Origin: Bacteroidota bacterium
Lineage (GTDB): Bacteria; Bacteroidota; Bacteroidia; AKYH767-A; OLB10
DNA: 64,000 nt
NCBI GenBank assembly: GCA_016714005.1
Contig: JADJOA010000003.1
Coordinates: 186,001 to 250,000 of the forward strand
Direction of reading: 5' to 3'
Within the stretch, counting starts at the first letter, position 1; every line of letters begins with the position of its first letter. This document shows positions 32,351 to 40,714 of the stretch, one piece after another. Below the pieces are notes generated by a model. It saw only the letters and a list, made by a program, of their open reading frames with translations. It had not been told where the DNA came from and did no database searches. The translations under genes and the position numbers were made by a program.

Positions 32351-32553
32351 TATTTTTGTTTGATTAATGGGTTAATAAATAAAAAGTCAAGCATCGTTAA
32401 ACCTTATAATTTATGCGGCATCTTTGTGCCAGGTTATACCGCTAACTCTTCTTGACATGAGGAGGAAACTGTCAGACGGTGTCAGTGCACCAAGGTCACT
32501 TCCCCTCTCATCGTGCCAAGTTACTTAACTTTGAAAAATCAAACATATAAGGT
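32351..32553 (-). ncRNA. Candidate bridge-RNA region of IS110 copy 2
   Basis: The non-coding end next to the transposase start, differing from 16519-16721 only by single-base indels such as in A/C runs. By analogy with characterised IS110 elements this end would be transcribed as the bridge RNA. Not folded here. Confidence 0.35.
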
Positions 32554-32567
32554 TGAATCAGAATTAG

Positions 32568-32594
32568 AAGCCTGATAATAAAAAGGCAAAGAAG
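32568..32594. repeat. Direct repeat flanking IS110 copy 2, right
   Basis: Partner of 30812-30837 (AAGCCTGATAATAAAAAGGC). Confidence 0.45.
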
Positions 32595-32707
32595 TGGACC
32601 CTCCCTACCGAGTTTTAAAATACAAGAGTCTATCATCTTCCTTCGCTGATTATTTCATTATTTCATAATTAAAACCATTCATTAATTTAGCCTCAAAATT
32701 AAATCAT

Positions 32708-33472
32708 ATGTCAATGAGAAAAGCTAAACTTAATTTACTCGTTTTCCTCCTTACTCTTTTAATCTCATGCGATCCTGCAAAAAAAGCATTAAACAATTCT
32801 CCTGAAATTTTGCCAGGATTTACCCTATTGCCTGCTCCAAATTCATTAGATAAGCCAGGGACAATTTTTGCTATTGATAAGACTGGAATCAAACAACCTA
32901 TTGGCACCTTATCCCTTACCTCGAAATCAGGTATTATGGTGCCTGGTCAAGCAACTGGAAAAAAAAGCTCATCAGTGGCAGCTGTTCTAAATTTTCTAAC
33001 CCCGAACAATACAAATATCACAGCGAATGCTGCCTCTGACGTTAAAAGAGAACTTACCTATAAGATTTCTTTAGAAAATTGCTCCAATGAACGTATTGAA
33101 CTTTTATCAATTTCAGAAGAGCTTAATAAGACTAAAGATTTGATTAAAAAATTCAGTCAATCAAATGATTTAAAAAATTACAAATTCTATTTAATTACTG
33201 AATCTGTTAAGGCGTCAAAATTGAACTATAGTTTTGATACAGAAAAAAATGGAAGTATTGAATTAAAAGCTGACTTTAATAAAATTATAAACGCAAATCC
33301 ACAGGTTAAGTGGGATAATGAAAATTCGTTTCTACTTTCTTATGATTTACAAGAACCGCTTTATGTTTATGCGAAATATTGGATGTTGAACATAGAGGCT
33401 CAAGGAACAGGGGATACAAAATTTTCTATGGGAGAAGAATTAAAAGCCTCTGATCCTATATATGTAAAATAA
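32708..33472 (+). CDS. Hypothetical lipoprotein
   Basis: 254 residues. MSMRKAKLNLLVFLLTLLISCD is a lipoprotein signal with lipobox LISC. The rest is soluble, beta-rich and Asn/Lys-rich (LLPAPNSLDKPGTIFAIDKTG, then KNYKFYLITESVKASKLNYSFDT). I recognise no family. AT content and Lys/Asn usage are higher than in the housekeeping genes, as in the rest of this accessory stretch. Convergent with the next gene, 13 bases apart. Confidence 0.6.
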   Translation: MSMRKAKLNLLVFLLTLLISCDPAKKALNNSPEILPGFTLLPAPNSLDKPGTIFAIDKTGIKQPIGTLSLTSKSGIMVPGQATGKKSSSVAAVLNFLTPNNTNITANAASDVKRELTYKISLENCSNERIELLSISEELNKTKDLIKKFSQSNDLKNYKFYLITESVKASKLNYSFDTEKNGSIELKADFNKIINANPQVKWDNENSFLLSYDLQEPLYVYAKYWMLNIEAQGTGDTKFSMGEELKASDPIYVK

Positions 33473-33485
33473 ATATGTCATTCCT

Positions 33486-34677
33486 CTAATGAATTATAAC
33501 TGACTTAGCAATTGAATCACATATTTCTTGATTTAGATTTAGTTTAGGGAAAATCGAATCTACGTAAAAAAATCTAAGTTTTAGTTGCTCAACATTTTGG
33601 GCATCCCAGTATTCAGGTTTATTCTGCATTATAGACGTTTGTAAAAGTTGTTTGTAAATTCCCAGTTCCGCCTTTCCTGCAAAATTAATCGTGCCTCCAA
33701 AGACAAAGGGTAGCTTGTAATTTTGAAATGCATAACAATCACATCTAAGTTCATTAGTTTCAGGAACATGATTTTCACCTAAATAGATATGCGCTAACTC
33801 ATGCTGAATTAGGAATGACAACTCTGAAACAAACATTTGTTTAAACATGCTGTTATAAGAATGCAAATCAAGGTAACTAATATCAGCATACTTCATTTTT
33901 ACCATATCAGTATAATATGTTTTCTTTGATTTCTTAAGCATTTCGTACAGTTTGTAATTTTGGTTATACGCAAGAGCAAATGCTGCTCTTATAAGATAAG
34001 GTGAAATATAAATTGTTCCCTTCTTCATATTATTAGAAATCCACAAAGGGTAGGGTAGTTTTTGTTCTATAGATATTTTTAGACCCTTTAAAGATTTATA
34101 ATACTCCGTTTTATAGAATAACATGATCACTTCGTCCAGACAGTCATTCAAATACTTGTTAAACCCAGGAGGTATAGAAGTATCAGTTTGAGACATATAT
34201 ATGTCCGAGAACAAAAGCTCATTTAATGAATCAGGAATAACATTTTCCTTTTTGAAATATTTCGTTTTCAATAGCTCTATACCTATCTTCATTTTCTCTT
34301 TTTCCTTCCTCCAAGTTTATAAAAAAGGTCTTAACTGGCTCAAAGTCTCCAGGATTATAATGGGAGTAGAAGTATTCATTCATGAACGATTCAAAAGATG
34401 GAATTTTTTCTGGACTATGTTTTTTATAATGTTTAAGTAGTTCTTCTCTCGTTAAATATTTTATTATGCTATCTCTAATTATTAATGACTCTGGTAAAAA
34501 AATCATTTTATAATAATTAACTGGTCTCAAAAAATAAGAACTCCAGTTCATTAACGTTATGAAATTTTGCCTCGAATTTTTATATGGATTGGGAGTATTT
34601 ATTCGAAAAATAAAATCTGAGCAGGAACAATTCAGTAAAACTGTAGCGATTAGAATTGTGGTTAGAAATTTTTGCAT
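33486..34677 (-). CDS. HExxH lipoprotein, putative zinc peptidase
   Basis: Start at 34677: MQKFLTTILIATVLLNCSCSD, a lipoprotein signal with lipobox LLNC. A one- or two-base shift in the A-rich stretch near 34248 splits it; frame one ends ENEIFQKGK and frame two resumes ENVIPDSLNELLFSD, giving one protein of about 396 residues. The key site is SFLIQHELAHIYLGENHVPETNELRCDCYAFQNY: HExxH followed about 19 residues later by ExxxDxxA, a layout compatible with gluzincin peptidases. Function unknown. It lies 35 bases downstream of the four-helix membrane protein on the same strand, so it may be the third gene of that operon. Confidence 0.65.
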
Positions 34678-34712
34678 TATTCTTTAAGGATTAGAATTCC
34701 CCATTAACCTTC

Positions 34713-35262
34713 TTAACTTTTAATATGTACATTTAAGAAGAGTTTATAAATGTATAGACTTCTAATCATAGCAAACATCATTATTAAGAACCCTAAAAAG
34801 GTAAGCACAAATGTCCAAAATAAACTAAAAGTAAAAAGCCCACTTTGAAGTAGGAGAAAGGTGAAGACGACAGTTACTAATTCATATACAGAAAACAAAA
34901 ATACTCGCATAACTTGCTTGTGAAGGTTTGATTTATAAAATTGTTCCTTCTTTGATATCTTCTGAGTAAAAATATTGCTGCTTGGAGGTACAGAAAAGTC
35001 ATTTGAATTATCAATATCGTCCTTTACCTTGGAGGATTCAAAATTATTTTTAAACGTGACTATAACGCCTACAATTGTCAATAAAACCAATTAATGGAGT
35101 TGATACTTTTACTATCGAGTCCATAGATTTAAAAATTGAATCTAAAGCGGGTAATGTAATATACTCTTGTGCATAAGGTCTAACTAAATACAAGAATATA
35201 CTCGCAATTATACAAAAGACTAAATCAATTATTATTGGATAATTAAGATAACGATTAATCAT
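34713..35262 (-). CDS. Four-helix membrane protein, RexB-like topology
   Basis: About 183 residues once one frame shift near 35090 is bridged. Helices: YPIIIDLVFCIIASIFLYLV (residues 8-27), a second around STPLIG/VLLTIVGVIVTF, then after a polar loop of about 50 residues MRVFLFSVYELVTVVFTFLL and FWTFVLTFLGFLIMMFAMI. No enzymatic motif is visible. The start overlaps the stop of the preceding soluble-protein gene by four bases, implying coupled translation. Size, helix count and pairing with a RexA-like protein recall RexB, the membrane effector of the lambda Rex exclusion system; this is inference from topology and context only. Confidence 0.6.
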
Positions 35263-36237
35263 TGCTTAGGTTCTAAAGTAGTTTTACCCGTGGATAAATA
35301 TTTATTGAATTCGGTACCGACTTCAAAATTAAATTCTCGTCTCTGAATAGCATTATCAGCAGGAATAGAAATAATGCTTGTAGTTTTATTTTTAATAAAA
35401 TCTAAGTCTACAATTTCTTCACTTCCATTAACCTGATAGGTCATTTTAAGATCATCAATACTCTCAATATTGTTAGGATTGCCATTTAGCCAGTCCAAAA
35501 TATTTCTTGCGAATTTTAGACCAAAAACATTCTTACGCAAAGTGCCAACGCTTACTTCTTTAACTCGAGGATATGAAAATTCAAGTCTAACATCGCGATA
35601 GCCTACATCATCCTTTAGCTTCTTTAATCCCTCATGCCAGTTAACATCTCCACTTTTACTTATTTCATTTGCTTTAACTTTTACAACAATACCAAAAACA
35701 TTTGCAATGTCTGTATTTAACTTTTTTATATCAACACTTAAATGCAAACTCGTACCAACAGATTTAGCAATATGTTCATTCTTTGCAATCTGGCGAAAGT
35801 AATATTCAATATCACTTAGTCTTGGACCAGAACTATTAAACTCAACCATAATTATCGGCTTTGGCTCGAATGATATTGAATAATTTGTTATCTCAACAAA
35901 TTCCTTGTTACCGGGTTTTTCAATTTCCTTGATAAGATCAGTTTGGCTTAAATCAAGCAAGTAAACTGCTCTATTTTTTAATCAAAGCAATTTTCCCAAA
36001 CACTCGCCTTCCTTCCTTTTCTAATGGTGCAGAAATGTGTACCAAAAGTCGTTTCTCAGTTCCAGTTCTATTTTGAAACCTATCAATTGTTTTTTTTTCT
36101 TTGGGGTAGTCTGGTCTATTAAGAGTATTAATTATAGCCTTCAATAATTGTGCGCTGCTTCTCTCATCCTTACTATACCCTTCAAGAGCAAGGTCAGCAT
36201 AGTTAAACTCAAAGTATTTATATTTTGCAGACAACAT
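35259..36237 (-). CDS. RexA-like soluble protein of a two-gene system
   Basis: One gene of about 325 residues after a single frame shift at an A-run near 35975: GRRVFGKIALIK continues as NRAVYLLDLSQTDLIKEIEK. It opens MLSAKYKYFEFNYADLALEG and has no signal peptide. Residues 80-115 (KIALIKNRAVYLLDLSQTDL), the following PKPIIMVEFNSSGPRLSDIEYYF and the late YRDVRLEFSYPRVKEVSV strands are arranged in a similar order to those of phage lambda RexA, judged by eye. It is followed, with a four-base overlap, by a four-helix membrane protein. I propose a sensor/effector pair acting in phage defence; no experiment or database match supports this. Confidence 0.5.
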
Positions 36238-36270
36238 ATTTTAATAGTAAAGAAATTTAATTCAAGTTCA

Positions 36271-36302
36271 AACATATCTACACAACATCAGATAATCAAA
36301 TA
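36271..36302 (-). promoter_or_regulatory. Bacteroidota-type promoter of the RexA-like operon
   Basis: On the minus strand TTTG (36299-36302), 20-base spacer, TATGTTTG (36271-36278): a full match to TTTG-N19-21-TAnnTTTG. The leader to the ATG at 36237 would be about 27 bases. Confidence 0.6.
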
Positions 36303-36394
36303 ATACTGTAAAAACTTCCTGCCACAGTATCACTATCCACCCAATTATAATAGAAAGAGTTCTTAATTACATAATCTCAACCACTCATGTTAAA

Positions 36395-37766
36395 GGGAGT
36401 GTTCAACCAACTGTGCTTTTAAAAATTCTTTTGAAGAGAAAGAAGCCAGCGGGCTCCTTCCCCTTCTCTAGATTTGTTGATTTGTCCATTACAAACATAC
36501 TTTTTTTTATTGTTGAGTAATACGTTCTTCAAATAAGAGTTGCATTTGAGCAGAGATGAGTTTCCATCCTTGTATTTGTGATTTCCATCTGCCGTTGATG
36601 TTATGATGCACTAAGTAAAGTACTTTGAGCAATGCCATATCAGAGCTGAACACGCGTTTGGATTTGGTTACTTTCCGGAGTTGACTGTGAAACGACTCTA
36701 TGATGTTGGTAGTGTAAATTACTCGCCTTATTTCCTGCGGATATTTAAAATAATTACTCAGCCGTTCCCAGTTAGCAAACCAACTTTTTATCATAGACGG
36801 ATATTTTGTTTTCCATTCTTTTTCTAATTCATCTAATGCTGTTTGTGCCTGTTCTTTGGTGCTGGCTGTGTAAACTTTTTCAGTGATGCCATTACCGGTT
36901 TTAAATCTTTATAGGCAACATATTTAGTGCTGTTGCGGAGTTGATGCACCACGCAAAGCTGCACTTCAGTTTGTGGAAAAACACTTTCAATGGCTTCGGC
37001 AAATCCTTTCAGGTTATCAATGCAGGCAATAAGTATATCCGTTACACCTCTGTTCTGCAAATCACTCAATACCTGCAACCAAAATTTTGCACCTTCGGTT
37101 TCATTGATATAAAGACCCAGCAAATCTTTCGTTCCATCTCTGCCTACGCCCAGTAAGCAATGAACGGCTTTGGTTTTTATGCTGCCTGCTTCTTTTACTT
37201 TGTAATGAATAGCATCCAGCCATACAAATGGATACACACTCTCTAACGGGCGGCTTTGCCAGGCTTTTACATCTTCTATAATACTATCGGTAATGGCCGT
37301 TAATGTGGATGGAGCTACCGTTAATCCATACAACTCATCTAAGTGTTTGGCAATGTCGTTATAGCTCATGCCATAGCTGTATAGCGATATAACTTTGTGG
37401 TCTAACGCTTCGCCTAATACGGTTTTTCGCTTGGGTAAAATCTGCGGCTCAAAGGTACTGTTGCGGTCCCGCGGTGTTTCTATCACCACTTTGCCAAAGG
37501 AGGTTTTTACGCCTTTGCTCATTTTACCGTTTCTTCTGTTAGCACTTTCATCGCTATCCAAATGGGCTTGCAGTTCGCCTTGCATTCCGGCTTCCAAAAT
37601 GCGTTTGAGCAGCGGTGCCAATACACCGTCTTTGCCTTCTAATTTTTTGCCCGAACGCAAGCCTTCTATCGCCTCGCGTTCAAACAATTCGTAATTGAAT
37701 TTTTCTTCTACCATTGTTTGTCAAATTTATTTGTTTCTTTTTTGTTTGACACAGTTGGTTGAATAG
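36395..37766 (-). mobile_element. IS256-family insertion sequence
   Basis: Ends are marked by an inverted repeat: TTCAACCAACTGTG near 36402 and its complement CACAGTTGGTTGAA near 37750. The 12 bases ACTCATGTTAAA occur on both sides (36383-36394 and 37767-37778) as a target duplication; IS256 elements usually duplicate 8-9 bp, so the exact ends may differ by a few bases. About 1372 bp. Confidence 0.8.
36507..37714 (-). CDS. IS256-family (Mutator-type) transposase, frameshifted
   Basis: DDE transposase. MVEEKFNYELFEREAIEGLRSG starts at 37714; the N-terminal region shows GMQGELQAHLDSDESANRRNGKMSKGVKTSFG and the first catalytic Asp lies in FVWLDAIHYKVKE. DILIACIDNLKGFAEAIESVFPQTEVQLCVVHQLRNSTKYV carries the second Asp and the signature VHQLRNS. 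The C-terminus has IRRVIYTTNIIESFHSQLRKVTKSKRVF, with the last acidic residue in NIIES. One frame shift near 36870 separates residues 1-280 from the last 115. About 400 residues in total, normal for the family. Confidence 0.9.
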
Positions 37767-37786
37767 ACTCATGTTAAATAATATAA

Positions 37787-38182
37787 CCACTCAATCATAT
37801 ATACTTTACCACTCCATCATATATACTTTACCACTCAATCATATATACCTGACCACTCAATCATATATACCCGACCACTCAATCATATATACCTGACCAC
37901 TCAATCATATATACTTTACCACACAATCATATATACTTTACCACTCAATCATATATACCTGACCACACAATCATATATACCTGACCACTCAATCATATAT
38001 ACTTTACCACACAATCATATATACTTTACCACTCAATCATATATACCTGACCACACAATCATATATACTTTACCACTCAATCATATATACTTTACCACAC
38101 AATCATATATACTTTACCACACAATCATATATACTTTACCACACAATCATATATACCTGACCACTCAATCATATATACTTTA
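37787..38182. repeat. Eighteen exact-length 22-bp tandem repeats
   Basis: 396 bp, exactly 18 x 22, with no indel. Each unit starts CCACTC or CCACAC, has the invariant core AATCATATATAC (ATCATATATAC in unit 2), and ends TTTA, CTGA or, once, CCGA. Variation is confined to position 5 (T/A), position 7 (one C) and positions 19-21. Units 5-8 and 9-12 repeat almost the same order, so there is a higher-order period of four units (88 bp). There are no spacers, so it is not CRISPR. The degenerate unit before unit 1 is split by the IS256 element. Confidence 0.95.
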
Positions 38183-38200
38183 CCCAAAACCCTACCCCGC

Positions 38201-38250
38201 CATTAGGTAAAAATACCTAATGCCGTTAGGTATTTTTACCTAATGGGTTT
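38201..38250. terminator. Perfect palindrome with T-run beside the 22-bp array
   Basis: 20-bp arms (38201-38220 and 38226-38245), perfectly complementary around the loop TGCCG. Each arm is itself a palindrome (TTAGGTA-AAAA-TACCTAA), so it could form one long hairpin or two small ones. GGGTTTTTT follows, so it could terminate plus-strand transcription across the array. Confidence 0.6.
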
Positions 38251-38275
38251 TTTAAGTTTTGAGAGGAGAAAAATC

Positions 38276-38425
38276 ATGTTTTTAAGGTTATTTTACTTTT
38301 TAATAATAATTTTATTGACGTCAAAATTATTATTATGTTTCAAAAATATAAAAATAAATACAAAATATTTATACATTTTTTGGAAACAAAGCTGCAACCA
38401 ACAGCATATAACAGGTAATTCTTAG
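38276..38425 (+). CDS. Possible small single-helix membrane peptide
   Basis: 49 codons: MFLRLFYFLIIILLTSKLLL then a polar, Lys/Asn-rich tail. The ATG is preceded by the purine-rich GAGAGGAG. The region is very AT-rich, which makes chance hydrophobic ORFs common, so this is only a possibility. It follows the palindrome at 38201-38245. Confidence 0.2.
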   Translation: MFLRLFYFLIIILLTSKLLLCFKNIKINTKYLYIFWKQSCNQQHITGNS

Positions 38426-38512
38426 GTGCTAATCCGGGATTGACATCAGCCCCAAGCGGGCTAAAGGAATTGCGGAACGCTGTTTAAGAAGATTACCCTA
38501 ATCACATATATT

Positions 38513-39136
38513 ATGGCATTAAAAAAAGTCGTTTTAAATTTGAGTAGGCTCAACACAGAGGGCATCATTTCTCTTGGCAATAACATAGCCGAGAAAATGA
38601 CAGGAAATTTAAGTTTCCCCACACCACCTGTTTCAATGAATGATTTAGTAAAGTCGGTTAATGACCTTGCGGCTGCTTTTGCAGCAGCAAAATTCAGCCG
38701 TAGTAAGGTTGAATTTGCTACGGCAAGAACATTAAAGGCGGCACTGATATCTAACATTAAACAGGAAGCTGCATACGTTTCGTTTGTTGCGGATGGTGAT
38801 GAGGAAATGATCCTGAGTGCCGGTATGAATGTAAACAAAGCAAAACAAAAACATCCTACACCTGCACAGGTAAAGGATTTGCAAGCCGAGTTTACAGGCA
38901 TACCCGGTTCTATTCTGTTACGTTGGAAAAGGTCGCTTTACAGCAACATGTTCCGTGTGTACGTATCAGTAACCCCCGATGTGGCAAATAGCTGGAAGCT
39001 GGTTACAACCATTACCTCACGCAGGTTGATGGTGGATAACCTTGCAAGCACCACCAAGTTTTACTTTAAAGTGGTTCCGGTTAATGCTGCTGGTGTTGGA
39101 CCCGATTCGGAAATTGCAGAAGCAATAGCTGCTTAA
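38513..39136 (+). CDS. Fibronectin type III domain protein
   Basis: 207 residues, intact, no signal peptide. The N-terminal half is helical and Ala-rich (MNDLVKSVNDLAAAFAAAKFSRSKVEFATARTLKAAL). The C-terminal half is a fibronectin-III fold (GIPGSILLRWKRSLYSNMFRVYVSVTPDVANSWKLVTTITSRRLMVDNLASTTKFYFKVVPVNAAGVGPDSEIAEA). Role unknown; proteins of this layout are common in Bacteroidota. Followed by its own terminator. Confidence 0.8.
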   Translation: MALKKVVLNLSRLNTEGIISLGNNIAEKMTGNLSFPTPPVSMNDLVKSVNDLAAAFAAAKFSRSKVEFATARTLKAALISNIKQEAAYVSFVADGDEEMILSAGMNVNKAKQKHPTPAQVKDLQAEFTGIPGSILLRWKRSLYSNMFRVYVSVTPDVANSWKLVTTITSRRLMVDNLASTTKFYFKVVPVNAAGVGPDSEIAEAIAA

Positions 39137-39194
39137 CTGCAACCTGAAAAAAGCCTGGCGGTTTCGGGCAATAAGAAACCATGTAACACTCATC

Positions 39195-39233
39195 AAAAAA
39201 CCCATAGCTGTTTTATACCGCAATGGGTTTTTT
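39195..39233 (+). terminator. Rho-independent terminator after the fibronectin-III gene
   Basis: AAAAAACCCAT (39195-39205) pairs perfectly with ATGGGTTTTTT (39223-39233) around a 17-base loop, ending in T. Confidence 0.75.
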
Positions 39234-39396
39234 GCTTTTGATTAAGCCCTGTTTAGATATTACTTAAACATTGCTTTGTGCTGCCGGTATATACTTCCTC
39301 CAAACATAATATCCTAACAACGCAAAAACTATTAATGGCTATAACCGGCAAAGGATGTTACGGAATTGTGTTAAAGTTTATTAAAACAATTTTTCA

Positions 39397-39581
39397 ATAG
39401 ACCTCTTGCATAATTCATCAACAATTTTAGTGAGATTTCTCCCTTCGGTCGGAATGACAGGGCTTTCGCTGTTGTGCTGTTGGGGTAGGTGCGCGCTTCG
39501 CGCGCACCTACCCTAAATTAATTTCAATGTCATTCCGACCGAAGGGAGGAATCTTATCTGTGAAATATGAAAGAGGTCTAT
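39397..39581. repeat. MITE-like nested palindrome
   Basis: 185 bp. Outer inverted repeat ATAGACCTCTTGCATA / TATGAAAGAGGTCTAT (one mismatch). An inner arm CTCCCTTCGGTCGGAATGACA pairs with its complement near 39521-39550, and the centre is a strong GGGTAGGTGCGCGC-TTCG hairpin with a 4-base loop (39483-39514). No coding potential. This structure fits a non-autonomous element or a palindromic intergenic repeat. It fills most of the gap between the fibronectin-III and transglutaminase genes; the rest of the gap holds nothing recognisable. Confidence 0.7.
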
Positions 39582-39666
39582 AAATCGTAAACCGAAATGT
39601 TAAAGGAGCAATACCATCTGCCCCCCCTATTCTGCTCACTTCTTAACCCAATATAATATCGGTTAA

Positions 39667-40553
39667 ATGCTGGCGTTATCAGCAAAACAAAATCAAATGG
39701 TGGCTATGGTTAAATATGGTTTTACGGTAACAACATGTGTAACCTTGCTCTGCGCAGTTACCAATAGTAACGCAACAGTTTTTGAGTGGTACTATCAAAA
39801 CCAAAAACTTGCGCTTAACTACAATTTTAATACTAACGACTATAACTATTATAAAAACAAAAGCAAGTATGGACAAAACATGGCACTATATGCCGAGCAG
39901 GATAAGGGCTACACCTACCTTGCCTCATTTGCCGAAGAGTTAAGACGGACAGCGCAGCAAAATCAATGGTATGGCACTAATGAAAGAGACATGGTTATAC
40001 GTTTTGTACAACAAGCCATACCATACAAAACCGACCCGTATAATTATGGATACGATTACCCGCGTTATCCTATTGAAACATTGCATGAGAAGAAAGGCGA
40101 TTGCGAAGACAAATCGTGTTTGCTTACTGCATTATTAAAAACACTGGGGCACGATGCGGTTTTGCTGGAGTTTAAAGACCACATGTCGGTAGGTGTTGCC
40201 GGAAATGATTTAGATGGCTCCGCTTATGAACTGAACGGTAAAAAATATTATTACACCGAAACAACAGGAACATTTGAACCCGGGAACAACCCCGGCTATA
40301 AAACTGCATTGGTAAAAACCGTAAAGCAAACTGCTTATGCGGTTAAAAATCCTGTACCAACAATTAACAATATTGCTTACAAACCAAAACCCGAAATAAG
40401 AAAAAAGCAAACGGTTAACCAGGCAACTTAGCTCAAAGTAACAATACTGATAGAACTGTTATTACCTATGCAACGGAACAAACATACGTAGTAAAGACTA
40501 TTAAGAAAAGCACTAAGACATACAAGCGCACAACATATAATTTAATCAGGTAA
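39667..40553 (+). CDS. Transglutaminase-like cysteine protein
   Basis: Signal-like N-terminus (MVKYGFTVTTCVTLLCAVTNSNAT; the start may be the ATG at 39700 or 39709). The catalytic core is EKKGDCEDKSCLLTALLKTLGHDAVLLEFKDHMSVGV, with Cys in GDCED, His in DHMSVGV and a later acidic residue in YYYTETTG, the transglutaminase/protease triad pattern. WYGTNERDMVIRFVQQAIPYKTD is the typical preceding helix. The open frame stops at 40431. A shift there continues LAQSNNTDRTVITYATEQTYVVKT to a stop at 40553, a probable true end. Likely exported peptidase or cross-linking enzyme. Confidence 0.7.
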
Positions 40554-40714
40554 CCTTATATGTTACCTGATATAGAATTTTAGTTGTTTAAATTTATAGG
40601 GTATGCCAGGGTTGTTTAAAAAGTAAAAACACTTTGGTACAGTAATTGAATTATTTATTAAGGCGCCTTTACTGTTCTTTAATCCCTCTTTTTTTTAACC
40701 TAAAATTTTTTCGC

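Larger units (their letters stand above)
30926..32553 (-). mobile_element. IS110-family insertion sequence, copy 2 (full length)
   Basis: 1628 bp, nearly identical to copy 1 and in the same orientation. Limits are set by where identity ends: CCTGACAGTTATACC on the left, ACATATAAGGT on the right. It lies 14.2 kb from copy 1. Confidence 0.85.

Noticed and set aside
37787..38182. The 22-bp tandem array as a CRISPR array
   Set aside because: Units are contiguous with no unique spacers, and no cas gene is present in the window.
40646..40714. Upstream in-frame start of the T9SS type B cargo
   Set aside because: The ATG at 40715 gives a better signal anchor; the longer form adds a basic, partly hydrophobic leader.
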